64,000 nucleotides of DNA from CADCUY01 sp964242735. Its GTDB lineage: Bacteria; Actinomycetota; Actinomycetes; Actinomycetales; Quadrisphaeraceae. Numbering within the stretch: position 1 is the stretch's first letter; the number at the start of each line of letters is the position of its first letter. Of this stretch, positions 52,475 through 62,608 are shown in pieces. A model generated the notes under the pieces. That model did not search any database. It saw only the letters and a list, made by a program, of their open reading frames with translations, and was not told where the DNA came from. The stretch is taken from the NCBI GenBank assembly GCA_964242735.1, contig CAXTAK010000003.1, forward strand, positions 62,001 to 126,000, written 5' to 3'. A program made the translations under genes and the position numbers.

Positions 52475-54163
52475 CTACCCGCCACCCTCACCCGCGGCGG
52501 CGAGCCACACGGCGGTGTCGGCGGGCAGCGCTCGCGGGGTGCCGGGCCGTGAGGCGACCAGCACCGTCGTCCCCGCGGGCAGGGCGACGTCGGCGGTGCC
52601 GAGGTTGACCCAGCACTGCACCCCGCCGCGGGTGAAGGCGATCACGTCGTCGGGGGCCTCGAGCCACACCAGAGGCGCTGCGCCCGCCAGCCGCTCGCGG
52701 CGCAGCGCGAGCAGGGTGCGGTAGAGGGTCAGCGTCGAGTCGGGGTCACCGCTCTGCGCGGACACGCTCGACCGCGCCCAGCCCGTCGGCTGCAGGCTCC
52801 ACGCCGCAGCGGGGTCGGGGTCGGCACCGGGCGGGGAGAAGCCGAACGGCGGGGCGCTGCCGGACCACGGCAGCGGCACCCGCGACCCGTCGCGCCCGGG
52901 GTCGGTGCCCCCGGAGCGGGAGTGGATGGGGTCGGTGCGCCGCGCGCTCGGGATGTCCTCGACCTCCTCCAGGCCCAGCTCCTCCCCCAGGTACAGGTAC
53001 GCCATCCCGGGCAGCGCCAGGGTCATCACCACGGCGGCGCGGGCGCGCCACCGGCCGGCGTCCAGGTCGGGGGCCTCGGTCGGCCACCGGGCGCGCTCCC
53101 ACTCGTTGGAGCCCTTCTCCTCCGCCTGGGTGCGGGCGTAGCGGGTGACCTGGCGGACGACGTCGTGGTTGGTCAGCGCCCACGCGCTGGGGGCAGCGGT
53201 GACCGCGGCCGTGGCCAGGGCCCGCTCGATGACGCGGCGCCACGGGCCGGCGCGCCAGGGCGCGTGCAGCGGGTCGAACTCGAAGGCGGCGTGCAGCTCG
53301 TCGGGGCGCAGGTACAGGGGCAGGCGCTCGGGGCGGGCCACCCACGCCTCGGCGACGAAGACCCGCGGCGGGTCGTAGGTGTCGGCGAGCGCCCGCCACG
53401 CCCGGTACACCTCGTGCACCTCGTCCTGGTCCCACCCGGGGTGCTCCTGCGTGCGCCGGTCCGCGCCCGCTCCGTCGGGCAGCCCGGCGGCCTTGGCGAG
53501 GCCGTGGGCGACGTCGATGCGGAAGCCGTCGACGCCGCGGTCGAACCAGAAGCGCAGGACGTCGAGGAACTCCGCGCGCACCTCCGCGCTGGTCCAGTCC
53601 AGGTCGGGCTGCTCGGGGGCGAAGAGGTGGAGGTACCAGTCGCCGGGCGATCCGTTCGGGCCCGTGGTGCGGGTCCACGCCGGGCCCCGGAAGCAGCTCT
53701 CCCAGTCGTTGGGGGGCAGCTCGCCGTGGTCCCCGCGCCCGGGGCGGAAGAGGTACCGGGCCCGGGCTGCGGCGTCCCCGGCGAGGGCGGCGCGGAACCA
53801 CGGGTGCGCCGAGGAGGTGTGGTTGGGCACGATGTCGAGCAGCACCCGCAGGCCCAGGGCGTGGGCGTCGGTGATGAGCGCCTCGGCCTCCTCCAGGGTG
53901 CCGAGGTCGGGGTGGACGTCGCGGTAGTCGGCGACGTCGTACCCGCTGTCGACCATCGGCGAGGGGTACCAGGGGTTGATCCACACCGCGTCGACGCCGA
54001 GGTCGGCGAGGTGGCCCAGGCGCGAGCGGAGCCCGGCGATGTCACCGGTGCCGTCGCCGTCGCCGTCGGCGAACGCCCGCGGGACCACCTGGTAGACCAC
54101 CGCCTCGCGCCACCACGCGCGCTCACCGGAGCCCCCGGTGCCCGTGCTGGCGGTGTCCGTCAT
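52475..54163 (-). CDS. GH13 alpha-glucosidase / oligo-1,6-glucosidase-like
   Basis: 562 aa from ATG 54163. GH13 conserved regions: DIVPNHTSSAHPW, GFRIDVAHG (nucleophile Asp about 215), FVAEAWVA (acid/base Glu about 270), ALTNHDVVR (third Asp about 331). Hydrolyses alpha-glucosidic bonds in maltose- or isomaltose-type sugars, or transfers glucosyl. No signal peptide, so cytoplasmic. Confidence 0.92.
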   Translation of the reverse strand: MTDTASTGTGGSGERAWWREAVVYQVVPRAFADGDGDGTGDIAGLRSRLGHLADLGVDAVWINPWYPSPMVDSGYDVADYRDVHPDLGTLEEAEALITDAHALGLRVLLDIVPNHTSSAHPWFRAALAGDAAARARYLFRPGRGDHGELPPNDWESCFRGPAWTRTTGPNGSPGDWYLHLFAPEQPDLDWTSAEVRAEFLDVLRFWFDRGVDGFRIDVAHGLAKAAGLPDGAGADRRTQEHPGWDQDEVHEVYRAWRALADTYDPPRVFVAEAWVARPERLPLYLRPDELHAAFEFDPLHAPWRAGPWRRVIERALATAAVTAAPSAWALTNHDVVRQVTRYARTQAEEKGSNEWERARWPTEAPDLDAGRWRARAAVVMTLALPGMAYLYLGEELGLEEVEDIPSARRTDPIHSRSGGTDPGRDGSRVPLPWSGSAPPFGFSPPGADPDPAAAWSLQPTGWARSSVSAQSGDPDSTLTLYRTLLALRRERLAGAAPLVWLEAPDDVIAFTRGGVQCWVNLGTADVALPAGTTVLVASRPGTPRALPADTAVWLAAAGEGGG

Positions 54164-54376
54164 GGGGCAATGGTCCGGTACGGGGTGCCCAGCTCGCGCC
54201 AGCCGTCCCGTCGCGCTCCGGTGCCAGGTGCTCGCGGCACTACCGCACGGCGTGGGCCTGGTTCGTCGTGGTGCCCGACGCGCCGGCCGCGTGGTGTCCG
54301 ATGCCGGCCGTACCTCTGGACGGCGAGGACCTGACACGAGGTGGCGGCCGATGCGACGCCCGTCTCGACGTCGAGC

Positions 54377-54841
54377 TCAGGCCCCGCGGCGGCGCGGCAT
54401 CCACGCGTAGGTGCAATCCGGTTCCCGCTCCTCGGTGTCGTGCCCGTCGCTCTGAGCCACGAGGACGAGGCCGGCCGCCTCGTAGAACCGGCGCGCCGGG
54501 GTGTTGCGGGTGAACACGTGCAGCCGCAGCCCGTCCGGACGGAGGCGCTTCGCGTCCTCCAGCAGCGTCCTGCCCAGACCGCGGCCCTGGTGGTCGGGGT
54601 CGACGTAGAGCTGCTCCAGCCACTCCCGGTCCAGGGCGGCGAAGGCGACGGTGCGCCCGTCGTCCACGATGCGCACGCGCTGCTCGGCGAGCACCGCGCG
54701 CATCCACCCGCGCGTCTCCACCTCGTCGTGGAGGACCGCCAGCCACGGCATCGCCGCGGCGCGCGACCGCAGGTGGAGGCGGGCGAGGGTCTCCGCGTCG
54801 TCGGGGACGCCGTCGCGCACGCCGAGGCCGCTGCCGGTCAC
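54377..54841 (-). CDS. GNAT family N-acetyltransferase
   Basis: 154 aa. Acetyl-CoA binding motif LEQLYVDPDHQGRGLGRTLL with the Q/R-x-x-G-x-G/A core, preceded by LARLHLRSRAAAMPWL and followed by LHVFTRNTPARRFYEAAGL. Substrate unknown. Starts at ATG 54841. Confidence 0.88.
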   Translation of the reverse strand: MTGSGLGVRDGVPDDAETLARLHLRSRAAAMPWLAVLHDEVETRGWMRAVLAEQRVRIVDDGRTVAFAALDREWLEQLYVDPDHQGRGLGRTLLEDAKRLRPDGLRLHVFTRNTPARRFYEAAGLVLVAQSDGHDTEEREPDCTYAWMPRRRGA

Positions 54842-55148
54842 GAGCAGGACGCTACGGGGCGTCGGGGCGTCACCGGGTGCTCAGGACACCGGCGGAAGCA
54901 TCCAGGCCCCCTGGCACCACGGCGTGTCCTTGGCACACCCACGCCCTCCTGCAGGGCCTGCTCGACGTGCTCACCCGGGCCGTCGCGATCCTCGGCGTGG
55001 TCCCGCCGGCGCTGAGGACCGACGTCGGCGTCGCAAGGAGCCGGCCCGGTGCACGGCGAGCGGTGCTTACCGGCGGCGCACGTCTTAGGAGTCTTAGTCC
55101 ACTTTACTCGAAGCAGATAAAGCGGCCTAAGGACTGTAAGGTCAAGAC
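54842..55148. other. Island boundary: no gene, lower-GC leader
   Basis: No gene in 307 bp. From about 55081 the composition drops sharply in GC compared with neighbours, with CTTAG, CTTTA and AAGCAGATAAAG stretches. It leads into the AAA ATPase gene and marks a likely junction of imported DNA. Confidence 0.5.
55093..55131. promoter_or_regulatory. Imperfect dyad upstream of ATPase gene
   Basis: CTTAGTCCACTTTA (55093-55106), 11-nt loop, TAAAGCGGCCTAAG (55118-55131): 12 of 14 positions pair. It lies 18-56 nt before the GTG 55149. Could be an operator or a leader hairpin. Confidence 0.45.
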
Positions 55149-56372
55149 GTGCGAGCCCTCACGAACCCCTACACCCCGAACGCTGGCGCGGAGCCGCAGG
55201 CGGTCGTCGGACGTGACGATCAGCTGGAGTGGTTCGACCTCCTGCTCGCCCGGATCGAGCGAGGGCGCACGGAGCAGTCGATGATCATCACGGGGCTGCG
55301 CGGGGTGGGCAAGACGGTGCTCCTGGGCCAGTTCCGCACCACGGCCCTGGAGCACGACTGGGTCGTCGTCGAACTGGAGGTCAGCAAGCACGACGAGACC
55401 GAGTTCCGTCGTGACATCTCGACCCGTCTGCGCACTGCACTGCTGGAGCTGTCGCCGAGGGCGCGCTGGACCGAGCGGTTCACGCACGCCGCTGCCGTGC
55501 TGAAGTCCTTTACGGTCAGCGTCGACACCTCTGGAACGTGGTCGGCCGGGCTGGACGTCGGAGCGGCTGAGGGGTTCGCCGACCATGCGAACCTAGCCAT
55601 GGACCTCACGGACGTCTTCTTGGCCTTGGGCGAGGCGGCCAAGGAGAGAGGTCGGGGAGTCGTTCTCCTCTTCGACGAGATCCAGTTCCTGAACAGGCAG
55701 CAGCTCGAGGCCCTCATCCAGGCGCTGCACAAGATGGTGCAGCGCAGGCTGCCCATCACGATGGTCGGCGCAGGACTCCCCCAGATCGCAGAGCTAGCAG
55801 GAGACGCGAAGTCCTACGCCGAGCGCCTGTTCAAGTTCCCCGGAATCGGCAACCTCTCCTCGGACGACGCCAAGGAGGCTCTGGCCAGGCCGGCGCAGGA
55901 CGAGGGGGTGACGTACACCGAAGCAGCCCTCGACGGAGCGGTGACCATCACGGGAGGCTATCCGTACTTCATCCAAGAGCTGGGCTACGCCGTCTGGACC
56001 GTCGCACGTGGTCCGCAGATCACCCTGGACGACGTGCGCGCCGCCGAGCCGGCGTACGAAGCCAAGCTGGACGCGTCGTTCTTCCGGGTCCGCCTGGACC
56101 GCGCGACCGACCTCCAGCGCGCATACCTGCGGGCGATGGCTCAGCTCGGCCCTGCTCCGCAGAAGGCTTCTGATGTCGCAGACGTCATGGGGCGCCCCTC
56201 GACGAACCTCGGCCCCACGCGAGCCGAGTTGATCAACATGGGGCTGCTCTTCACGCCCCAGCACGCGTATGCGGCCTTCACCGTGCCTCACTTCGACCGC
56301 TTCCTCCTGCGAGCGGTCCCCATCTTGGAGGTACCCGCGCACAGGCCTCGGCGTCCGCGGTCCGACGAGTGA
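55149..56372 (+). CDS. Orc1/AAA_16-type AAA+ ATPase
   Basis: 407 aa from GTG 55149. Walker A GLRGVGKT near residues 48-55, Walker B VVLLFDEIQF near 171, sensor-type segment LPITMVGAGLPQIAEL, then a winged-helix C terminus (AQLGPAPQKASDVADVMGRP, GLLFTPQHAYAAFTVPHFD). The N terminus NPYTPNAGAEPQAVVGRDDQ is typical for STAND/Orc-like stand-alone ATPases of accessory regions. Base composition is lower in GC than neighbours. Function unknown. Confidence 0.82.
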   Translation: MRALTNPYTPNAGAEPQAVVGRDDQLEWFDLLLARIERGRTEQSMIITGLRGVGKTVLLGQFRTTALEHDWVVVELEVSKHDETEFRRDISTRLRTALLELSPRARWTERFTHAAAVLKSFTVSVDTSGTWSAGLDVGAAEGFADHANLAMDLTDVFLALGEAAKERGRGVVLLFDEIQFLNRQQLEALIQALHKMVQRRLPITMVGAGLPQIAELAGDAKSYAERLFKFPGIGNLSSDDAKEALARPAQDEGVTYTEAALDGAVTITGGYPYFIQELGYAVWTVARGPQITLDDVRAAEPAYEAKLDASFFRVRLDRATDLQRAYLRAMAQLGPAPQKASDVADVMGRPSTNLGPTRAELINMGLLFTPQHAYAAFTVPHFDRFLLRAVPILEVPAHRPRRPRSDE

Positions 56373-56508
56373 GCCTGTCCAGGGATGGCCAGCTGCTCGA
56401 GCAGGACGTTCCTCATGTGCGCCAGGGCAACGAGATCCTCGTGCAACAGCGACCTGACCATCGGCAGAAGGGGTGATGCCGAGATGATGCAGCAGGGCGT
56501 GGCGCCGG

Positions 56509-57156
56509 TCACCGGTGCGCGACCCCCAGCACCCACCGCCCGCCGGCGCGCACGGCCACGTCGTCCGACGCCACCCGCAGGCCGTGGGTGCGCAGCTCGG
56601 CGAGGAGCTGGTCGACGTCGAAGCGGTCCTCGGGATGGCGCGAGACCGCCCGCAGCCACCGCGCATCGACGATCCGCGAGGTCATCTCCGCGAACGCGAA
56701 GCGACCGCCGGGGCGCAGGACCCGCGCGACCTCGGCCACCGCCGCCCGCCAGTCCGCGATGTGGTGCAGCGCGTGCAGCGACAGCACCAGGTCGGCGCTG
56801 GCGTCGGCCTCCGGCAGGGCGGTGGCGTCGCCGACCTCCACCCGCACCCGGTCGCCCAGGTCCGCCAGTGCCGTCCCGGTGCGCTCGACCGACGCAGGAT
56901 GGACGTCGTAGGCGACGACCTCGGTGGCGCCCAGAAAGTCCACCGCGCAGCGGGCGCCGAGCCCGCGCCGCCCCGTGCCGATCTCCACGCACCGTTCACC
57001 GCGAGCACCGAGGCGGGCCAGCCCGCGGCCCTCCAGGCGCCTGCCGAACGCGTAGCGCAGCCGGGAGTCGACCCACAGGCGGTTGGCGTCGACGTAGGTC
57101 GGGGGCGCGGTGCGCTCACCGGCGCCGGACGGCTGGTCAGCGATCACCCCCGCCAC
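56509..57156 (-). CDS. Class I SAM-dependent methyltransferase
   Basis: 215 aa. SAM motif CVEIGTGRRGLG, then VVAYDVHPASVERTG, VEVGDATALPEADASADLVLS and VARVLRPGGRFAFAEM. Small-molecule methyltransferase fold; substrate unknown. The start (GTG 57156) lies 20 nt inside the end of the upstream membrane protein gene, so they are coupled. Confidence 0.82.
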   Translation of the reverse strand: MAGVIADQPSGAGERTAPPTYVDANRLWVDSRLRYAFGRRLEGRGLARLGARGERCVEIGTGRRGLGARCAVDFLGATEVVAYDVHPASVERTGTALADLGDRVRVEVGDATALPEADASADLVLSLHALHHIADWRAAVAEVARVLRPGGRFAFAEMTSRIVDARWLRAVSRHPEDRFDVDQLLAELRTHGLRVASDDVAVRAGGRWVLGVAHR

Positions 57157-58375
57157 CTACCCCCACCGGGTGGGCCGACACCGGCGGCGCCGCCGGAGGT
57201 GTGCGCGGCGCTGCCGGCGGGGCGTCCACGGGTGCGGCACCACCGTCCAGGACGAGATCCTGCAGACGTGCCAGCACCGTCTCGGTGGACTCCAGGACGA
57301 TGCGCCCCTGGCCTTCCGCCCGGGCGAGCAGATTCGCGCCAGGCGGGAGCCCAGCGGCGTGGAGCACCTCCGACGAGAGGATGGCGCGATGCTGGTCGTC
57401 GAGCCGGAGGCGCGCCCACGCCGGCGCGCACGTGCAGCCCGACACCTGCCAGTGGACGGCCACATCGACCCGTCCGACCGGGTCCGGGAGCGGGGTGGGC
57501 GCCCCAGCAGACGGCGGAGGCGCCTGCCGCTCCCACGAGCGGAGCGCGTCGTCGACGTCACGGCGCACCTCCTCATGCTCGCCGTGCAGCCGTGCGCTCA
57601 GGATCAGCGAGCCCCGTGCGGCGACGGTGGCGAGCACGAGAGCGGCCACGAGCAGGACGGTGAGGAGGCCTGCACTGACACCGGCCCACACACCGAGCAC
57701 GGTGCCGGTGACGGCCGGCACCACGATCATCCACCACCACGGCTCGCGCTGACTCCACACCGCGACCTGCCGCCACGGAACGCGCCGGCGGAGCCCGTCG
57801 TCTCCTCTGACGACGCCGAGGCCACGAGCGGGGACGGTCGCCGGGGACAGCCGTGCCGGCAGCTGCGCGACCGCTCGCTCCACGCGTCGCTCCTGGGGGC
57901 CGGGCCGTTCCTGCTCGAGTTCCCGCCATTTCGCTCGCGGGCGCGTCAGCCACTCCGCCGCCGGGGCGGTCGCGGAGTCCTGCTGCCCCTGCACCTCGGC
58001 CTGCAGAGCACGCCAGGAGCCGACGTAGGCCCACGGGTCACGGGGGAAGCGCCGGACGGCGAACCAGCTCCCGACGGCCATGAGCATCCCGGCGCCGATG
58101 GCGAGGACGCCGAAGCCGACACCGACGCCGGTGGGCTGCCGGGAGGTGAGCAGGGTCGTCCCCACGTTGCAGACGATGGCCAGCACATAACCGATGAGCG
58201 GCAGGACGACCCATTGGTCCATCCGGGGCAGCCGGTCGGCGACGGGCGCCATGCCCGACCCGACGTGCCAGCGGTTCCCCACAGCGATACCCACGCACAT
58301 GACCACGCCGTAGGCGACGGCCAGGACGGCGAACAGCAGGGAGAGCGCGGTGAGCACAGCGGGCAGGTCCCTCAC
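57137..58375 (-). CDS. Multi-spanning membrane protein of unknown function
   Basis: 412 aa from GTG 58375, which overlaps the methyltransferase/restriction gene stop by 4 nt. Five predicted membrane segments: LTALSLLFAVLAVAYGVVM, WVVLPLIGYVLAIVCNVGT, VGFGVLAIGAGMLMAVGSWF and a pair in WWWMIVVPAVTGTVLGVWAG with LLTVLLVAALVLATVAA. A cytoplasmic helical region (HGEHEEVRRDVDDALRSWER) follows, then a tail with QDLVLDGG. No domain recognised. Confidence 0.65.
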   Translation of the reverse strand: MRDLPAVLTALSLLFAVLAVAYGVVMCVGIAVGNRWHVGSGMAPVADRLPRMDQWVVLPLIGYVLAIVCNVGTTLLTSRQPTGVGVGFGVLAIGAGMLMAVGSWFAVRRFPRDPWAYVGSWRALQAEVQGQQDSATAPAAEWLTRPRAKWRELEQERPGPQERRVERAVAQLPARLSPATVPARGLGVVRGDDGLRRRVPWRQVAVWSQREPWWWMIVVPAVTGTVLGVWAGVSAGLLTVLLVAALVLATVAARGSLILSARLHGEHEEVRRDVDDALRSWERQAPPPSAGAPTPLPDPVGRVDVAVHWQVSGCTCAPAWARLRLDDQHRAILSSEVLHAAGLPPGANLLARAEGQGRIVLESTETVLARLQDLVLDGGAAPVDAPPAAPRTPPAAPPVSAHPVGVGGGGDR

Positions 58376-61357
58376 GACCCGGGCACCTGGCGTTCGACCG
58401 CGGTGGGCACGGGCAGCTCCTCCGCGCTGATGAGCGGACCGGCCACCACCTCGCCGAGCAGGGCCGACTGCGCCGGCTCCAGATCGACGGTCGCCGTGAG
58501 CACACGGATGAGGTCGAGCAGCTCGTCGTTCCACTCGTCCGCCCACGCCGTCGGGCGGATCTGGTCCAGCGGCGACGGCCGGCTGGCGGACCGGCCGATG
58601 CCCCTGGCGGTGCGGGAGCCGAGCCAGCGCTGCAGCACCGGCATGCCGCTGACCGCGTAGTCCCACACCTGCGGGCGCACGCCGGTGACCGTGCCGGCAC
58701 CGACGTGCAGCTCGCCCGCGCCGGCGTCGTAATTGAGCTGCTTCGTCGTCGCCGGGACGGCCTGGACGGCGGTGGCCCACCCGAGGCCGGGCACGGCAGG
58801 CAGCGACGCGCCGCGGCGCGGCGGCGTCGCGGTACAGCGGGATGACGTCCTTGCCGCCGAAGGAGCCGCGGAAGTGGTGGAAGTCGGGCACGGCGGTGGC
58901 CACCGCCAGCGCCGGTCCACTTCCCAGCGGATTGGTGGTCATCGACGTGAGAAACACCTGGCGGTCTGACAGTGAACCCCACAGAGATGGGCGTTCCAGC
59001 GCGGCCAGGCGAGGGTCCTGGAAGGTCCACTGCCGGTCGAAGCTCCGGTACCCGTAGCGCACCACCGGCCGCGGCGAGGAGCCAGCGGGCAGCTCGGCGA
59101 GCGATGGCAGGCCTGCCACGTGCGTGTGGATCGACCGTCCGTGCGTCGGGGTGACGTACGCCTCGGCACGCTCGTTGCTCCCTGTCCGCGCGAGCAGCGC
59201 CGTCCAGCGCTCGTGCAGCAGCTCCGGCGTCGGGGCGATCGGCCACATCCGGGCGTAGATGCACCCAGGCTGCTGCCACGGGAAGAGGTCGGCCAAGGCC
59301 GGCATCACCTGCCAGTCCAGGCCGCCACTGACCGGCACTATCTGGTCCCCACCCGCGCCGGGCAGCTGCTGCCACGCGCTCGGGTCGAGCACCGGGGGCT
59401 GGACGCCGACGAGCGCGGTGAGCTTCTCGACGCGCCTGCCCTCGATGCGTCGGTAGTGGACCTTCGCAGGGGAAGAACGCCGGGCACCGCGGCGGTACAG
59501 CGTCACGATGGCCACCGGTGAACGGATGGCGAAGACGTTCTCGTCGACGTTGGCGCCGCGCCCATCACCGCCCAGGTCGACCACCCAGACCTCGTCGGCA
59601 ACTTCGCGCACGAGCTGGCGCAAGCCCAGGAAGCCTGGGCCGTGCAGCCATGTGGAAGCGGTGATGAAGCTGACCACAGCTGGCCCGTCGGGACGCTGCT
59701 CGAAGGCCTTGTGGATCGCCCATCGCCAAAAGTACAGGTAGTCGTCGAAGAGGCTCCTATGCACCGAGAAGATCACGCCGGCGCGCTTAGGGGGCTCTGT
59801 GATGTCGTCGAAGATCGCTCGCCCGCTGGTCGGGCGGACCACCCAGCCCCCTCCGCTCGTGGAGCTGCCCCGGTTGTACGGCGGGTTGCCGAGGACGACG
59901 GTGACCGGTTGCGTGCTCTTGACCTGGGCGGCGCGTTCCCGTTCGGCGGCCAGGACGGCCATGTCGCCCCACAGGCCCAGCACCGCCGGGGCGCTGCTCG
60001 GGTCGTCGAGGGTGTCGGTGAGGTAGACCCGAACGTGCCCCGGTGGCAGGAGCTGCCCGGCGAGCTCGGCCAGGCGCTGCCCGATGCGCAGGTGCGCGAC
60101 CGCGTAGGGCCCGGGCAGCACCTCGAAGGCGATGAGGTTCTTCGCCAGCGTGGGCGCGATCTGGGCGGGGCCCGCGGCGCCGCGCTCGGCACGGGCCACC
60201 TCGGCGGCGCGGTCGAGCACCGCGAGGGGGTAGGTGCCGCTGCCGGTCGCGGGGTCGAGGGTGACGACGTCCTTGTCGCCGTAGCCGAGCTTGCGGCCGA
60301 ACTCCTCGCGCAGCACGTGGTCGACCAGGCGCACCTGCAGGGCCACGACGTCGGTGGGGGTGTAGTAGACGCCGGACTGCTTGCGCCGCTCGGGGTCGTA
60401 GGTGGCGAGGAAGTCCTCGTAGAACCACAGCCACGGCTCCCCGCGGGGGTCCTTGCTGGCCGCGACCCTCACCGGGTCCACCGCCGACACCAGGCGCTCG
60501 ATCGCCCCGACCTCCGCGGCGAGCGCCGTCGCCAGGCCGGGGATGGTCAGCGCCGGGCCCAGGGCTGCGGCCAGCACCTCGTTGCTGCTCGCCAGGCTCG
60601 CCCGCGCTTCAGCGAGGGTGATGACGTGATCGCCGTTCGCGTCAGCGCCGCCGCGCAGAGCGGCGATAGCCAGGCTGTAGGCGACGACCTGCGCGAGGTC
60701 GTCGGCGAAGCCCGCGTCGGTGACGTGCTCGTGGATGTGGGCCGACCACGCACCCTTCGCACTGACGACTGGGGCCGACGGGGTCTCGGTGGTGAGGCCC
60801 GCGGCGACGCGGTCGCGCAGCATCCGCGCCAGCGGCGCCAGCTTCACCGCCAGCTGCGACGCTCGGGCGATCACTGCGGGACGGGTGGTGGCCAGTAGCC
60901 GCAGCAGGTCGACCAGCGGCTCGGCGTCCCAGCCGGAAGCGCCGTCGTAGGGCAGGTTAGCGCTTCCGATCCGTTCCCCGGAGCGGTAGAGCACCGCGGC
61001 CTGGCCGTTGCACACCAGCAGCGCGTCGAGCTCGGCGAGCAGCGCCCACTGCTTCTTCTCCCGCCCGACCCACTTCCTCCCGTCCAGGGTGTGTCCGGGA
61101 GCCTTGAGCTCCACCCACCCGCAGGCCCGGCCGCCCAGCAGCGCCGCGAAGTCTGGGCGCACCCCCGGCATCTGCGCCTCGCGCAGCAGGTGCAGCGCCC
61201 CCACTCCGTGGTCGGCGGCGAGGGCCTCCAGGAGCACGGCGACCGGGACGGTTAGCTGGGCCTCGGGCTCGACGTCCACTGCGGCAAGCCCCGCCGCCGC
61301 GACGGCCCTCGCGTAGGTGTCGGCGAGGTCGGCGTCGGTGATCACGGCGTCATCCAA
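58372..61357 (-). pseudogene. N6-adenine DNA methyltransferase, type ISP-like, with frameshift
   Basis: Starts at TTG 61357 (GGAGG seven bases before; GTG 61345 possible). Motif I DPATGSGTYPL near residue 367 and the catalytic NPPYN near 490 show a gamma-class adenine methyltransferase. A C-terminal target-recognition-like region follows (VPDFHHFRGSFGGKDVIPLY). Around 58810-58830, in a GC run, the frame shifts by +1; the correct continuation ASLPAVPGLGWATAVQAVPA, YDAGAGELHVGAGTVTGVRP, WNDELLDLIRV lies in the other frame to TGA 58372. No helicase domain, so a solitary or partnerless type. The frameshift may be real or a sequencing error. Confidence 0.75.
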
Positions 61358-61414
61358 GCGGAGACCTCCGACAACGGGTGGCGAACCGCAGCACCGCTGC
61401 CGACGGTGCGGAGG

Positions 61415-62608
61415 TCAGTACCGGATGGCGTCGATCACCCGGGCGCGCACCGCCATCGTCGCGGGCACCAGCCCGACGAGCGCACCGACGAGCGTGGCGG
61501 CCACGAACGCCTCGACGGCCGCCGCCACCGGGAACGGCGGCACCTCGGAGACCCCCAGGTCGTCGAGCACCAGCTCGAGCGGCAGGTTGACCACCACGGC
61601 CACCGCGGCGGCCACCCCCAGCGCCCCGGCCAGGGCGGTCGCGACCACGCTCTCGAGCATCACGGCCGCGAAGACCCTCCCCGAGGAGGCGCCCAGCGCG
61701 CGGCGCACCCCGATCTCGCGCACCCGCTGGCGCACGGTGACGATCCCGACGTTCAGCACCCCCAGCGCTCCCAGACCGAGGGCGAACAGGGACAGGCCCC
61801 GCACCCCCCACTGCACCCCGGTGATGATCTTCGCCAGGCCCGGGTCGCTGCTGGGGTAGGCGTCGCCCTGCAGGCCATGGCTGGCCAGCACCGAGGGGAT
61901 CGCCGCGGTCAGCGCCTCGCTGCGCTGCGTGGGCACCCACAGCTCCAGGGTCGGCGTGGCCCCGGCGATGGCGTTCTCGGGCAGCCACTGCCGCGCGGAG
62001 GGCAGCATCGCCAGGAGCGGGTTGTACTCGTCGCGGGTGACGACGCCGACCACGGTGGCGGTCACCCCCGAGTCGCCCGGCAGCTCCAGGGCGAACGGCG
62101 GCTGCGCACCCGCCCTCCCGGACTGCTCGAGGAAGGCCTGGTTGACCACCACCGCCGGGGAGAGCCGGTCGGCGTCGGAGGGCAGCAGCCACCGCCCGCT
62201 GTCGGGGGTGATGCGGTGGATCACCCCGTAGACCGGCTCCGCGAGGACGACGTACGCGTACATGACGCCCTGCGGCACCGGCATCTCGACGCCGGCCTGG
62301 ACCACGCTGGTGGCGTGGGAGACCCCGAAGCGGTCGACCACGGCGGCGTACGCGGTGTCGACCTGCTCGGGGTCCACGGTGCCCTCGGCGGCGTACGCGC
62401 TGACCGTCAGGGTCGTGGATCGCCCCAGGGCGCGCTCGTTCGCCTCCAGGATCGCCTGGCGCCCCATGTCGCCCGCGGCGGTCACCCCGGTCATCGCGAA
62501 GACCGCGAGGAAGACCCCGACCAGGGAGAGCACGACGCGGGAGCGGTGCACGCGCACCTCGCCCCACGCCTCGACGCCGACCCCCACGACGCCGGTGAGC
62601 AGCCTCAC
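61415..62608 (-). CDS. FtsX-like ABC transporter permease (MacB type)
   Basis: 397 aa from GTG 62608. One N-terminal membrane segment (SRVVLSLVGVFLAVFAMTGV), a large extracytoplasmic MacB_PCD domain, then the FtsX block with three segments (GLSLFALGLGALGVLNVGIV, ESVVATALAGALGVAAAVAVV, VGALVGLVPATMAVRARVID) and the motif REIGVRRALGAS. Export of small molecules or lipoproteins. Its start overlaps the ATPase stop by 4 nt. Confidence 0.87.
   Translation of the reverse strand: MRLLTGVVGVGVEAWGEVRVHRSRVVLSLVGVFLAVFAMTGVTAAGDMGRQAILEANERALGRSTTLTVSAYAAEGTVDPEQVDTAYAAVVDRFGVSHATSVVQAGVEMPVPQGVMYAYVVLAEPVYGVIHRITPDSGRWLLPSDADRLSPAVVVNQAFLEQSGRAGAQPPFALELPGDSGVTATVVGVVTRDEYNPLLAMLPSARQWLPENAIAGATPTLELWVPTQRSEALTAAIPSVLASHGLQGDAYPSSDPGLAKIITGVQWGVRGLSLFALGLGALGVLNVGIVTVRQRVREIGVRRALGASSGRVFAAVMLESVVATALAGALGVAAAVAVVVNLPLELVLDDLGVSEVPPFPVAAAVEAFVAATLVGALVGLVPATMAVRARVIDAIRY

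Noticed and set aside
57137..61357. Single 1406-residue protein fusing methyltransferase and membrane protein
   Set aside because: The middle ~120 residues are Arg-rich out-of-frame sequence caused by the frameshift; a GTGA overlap shows two genes.
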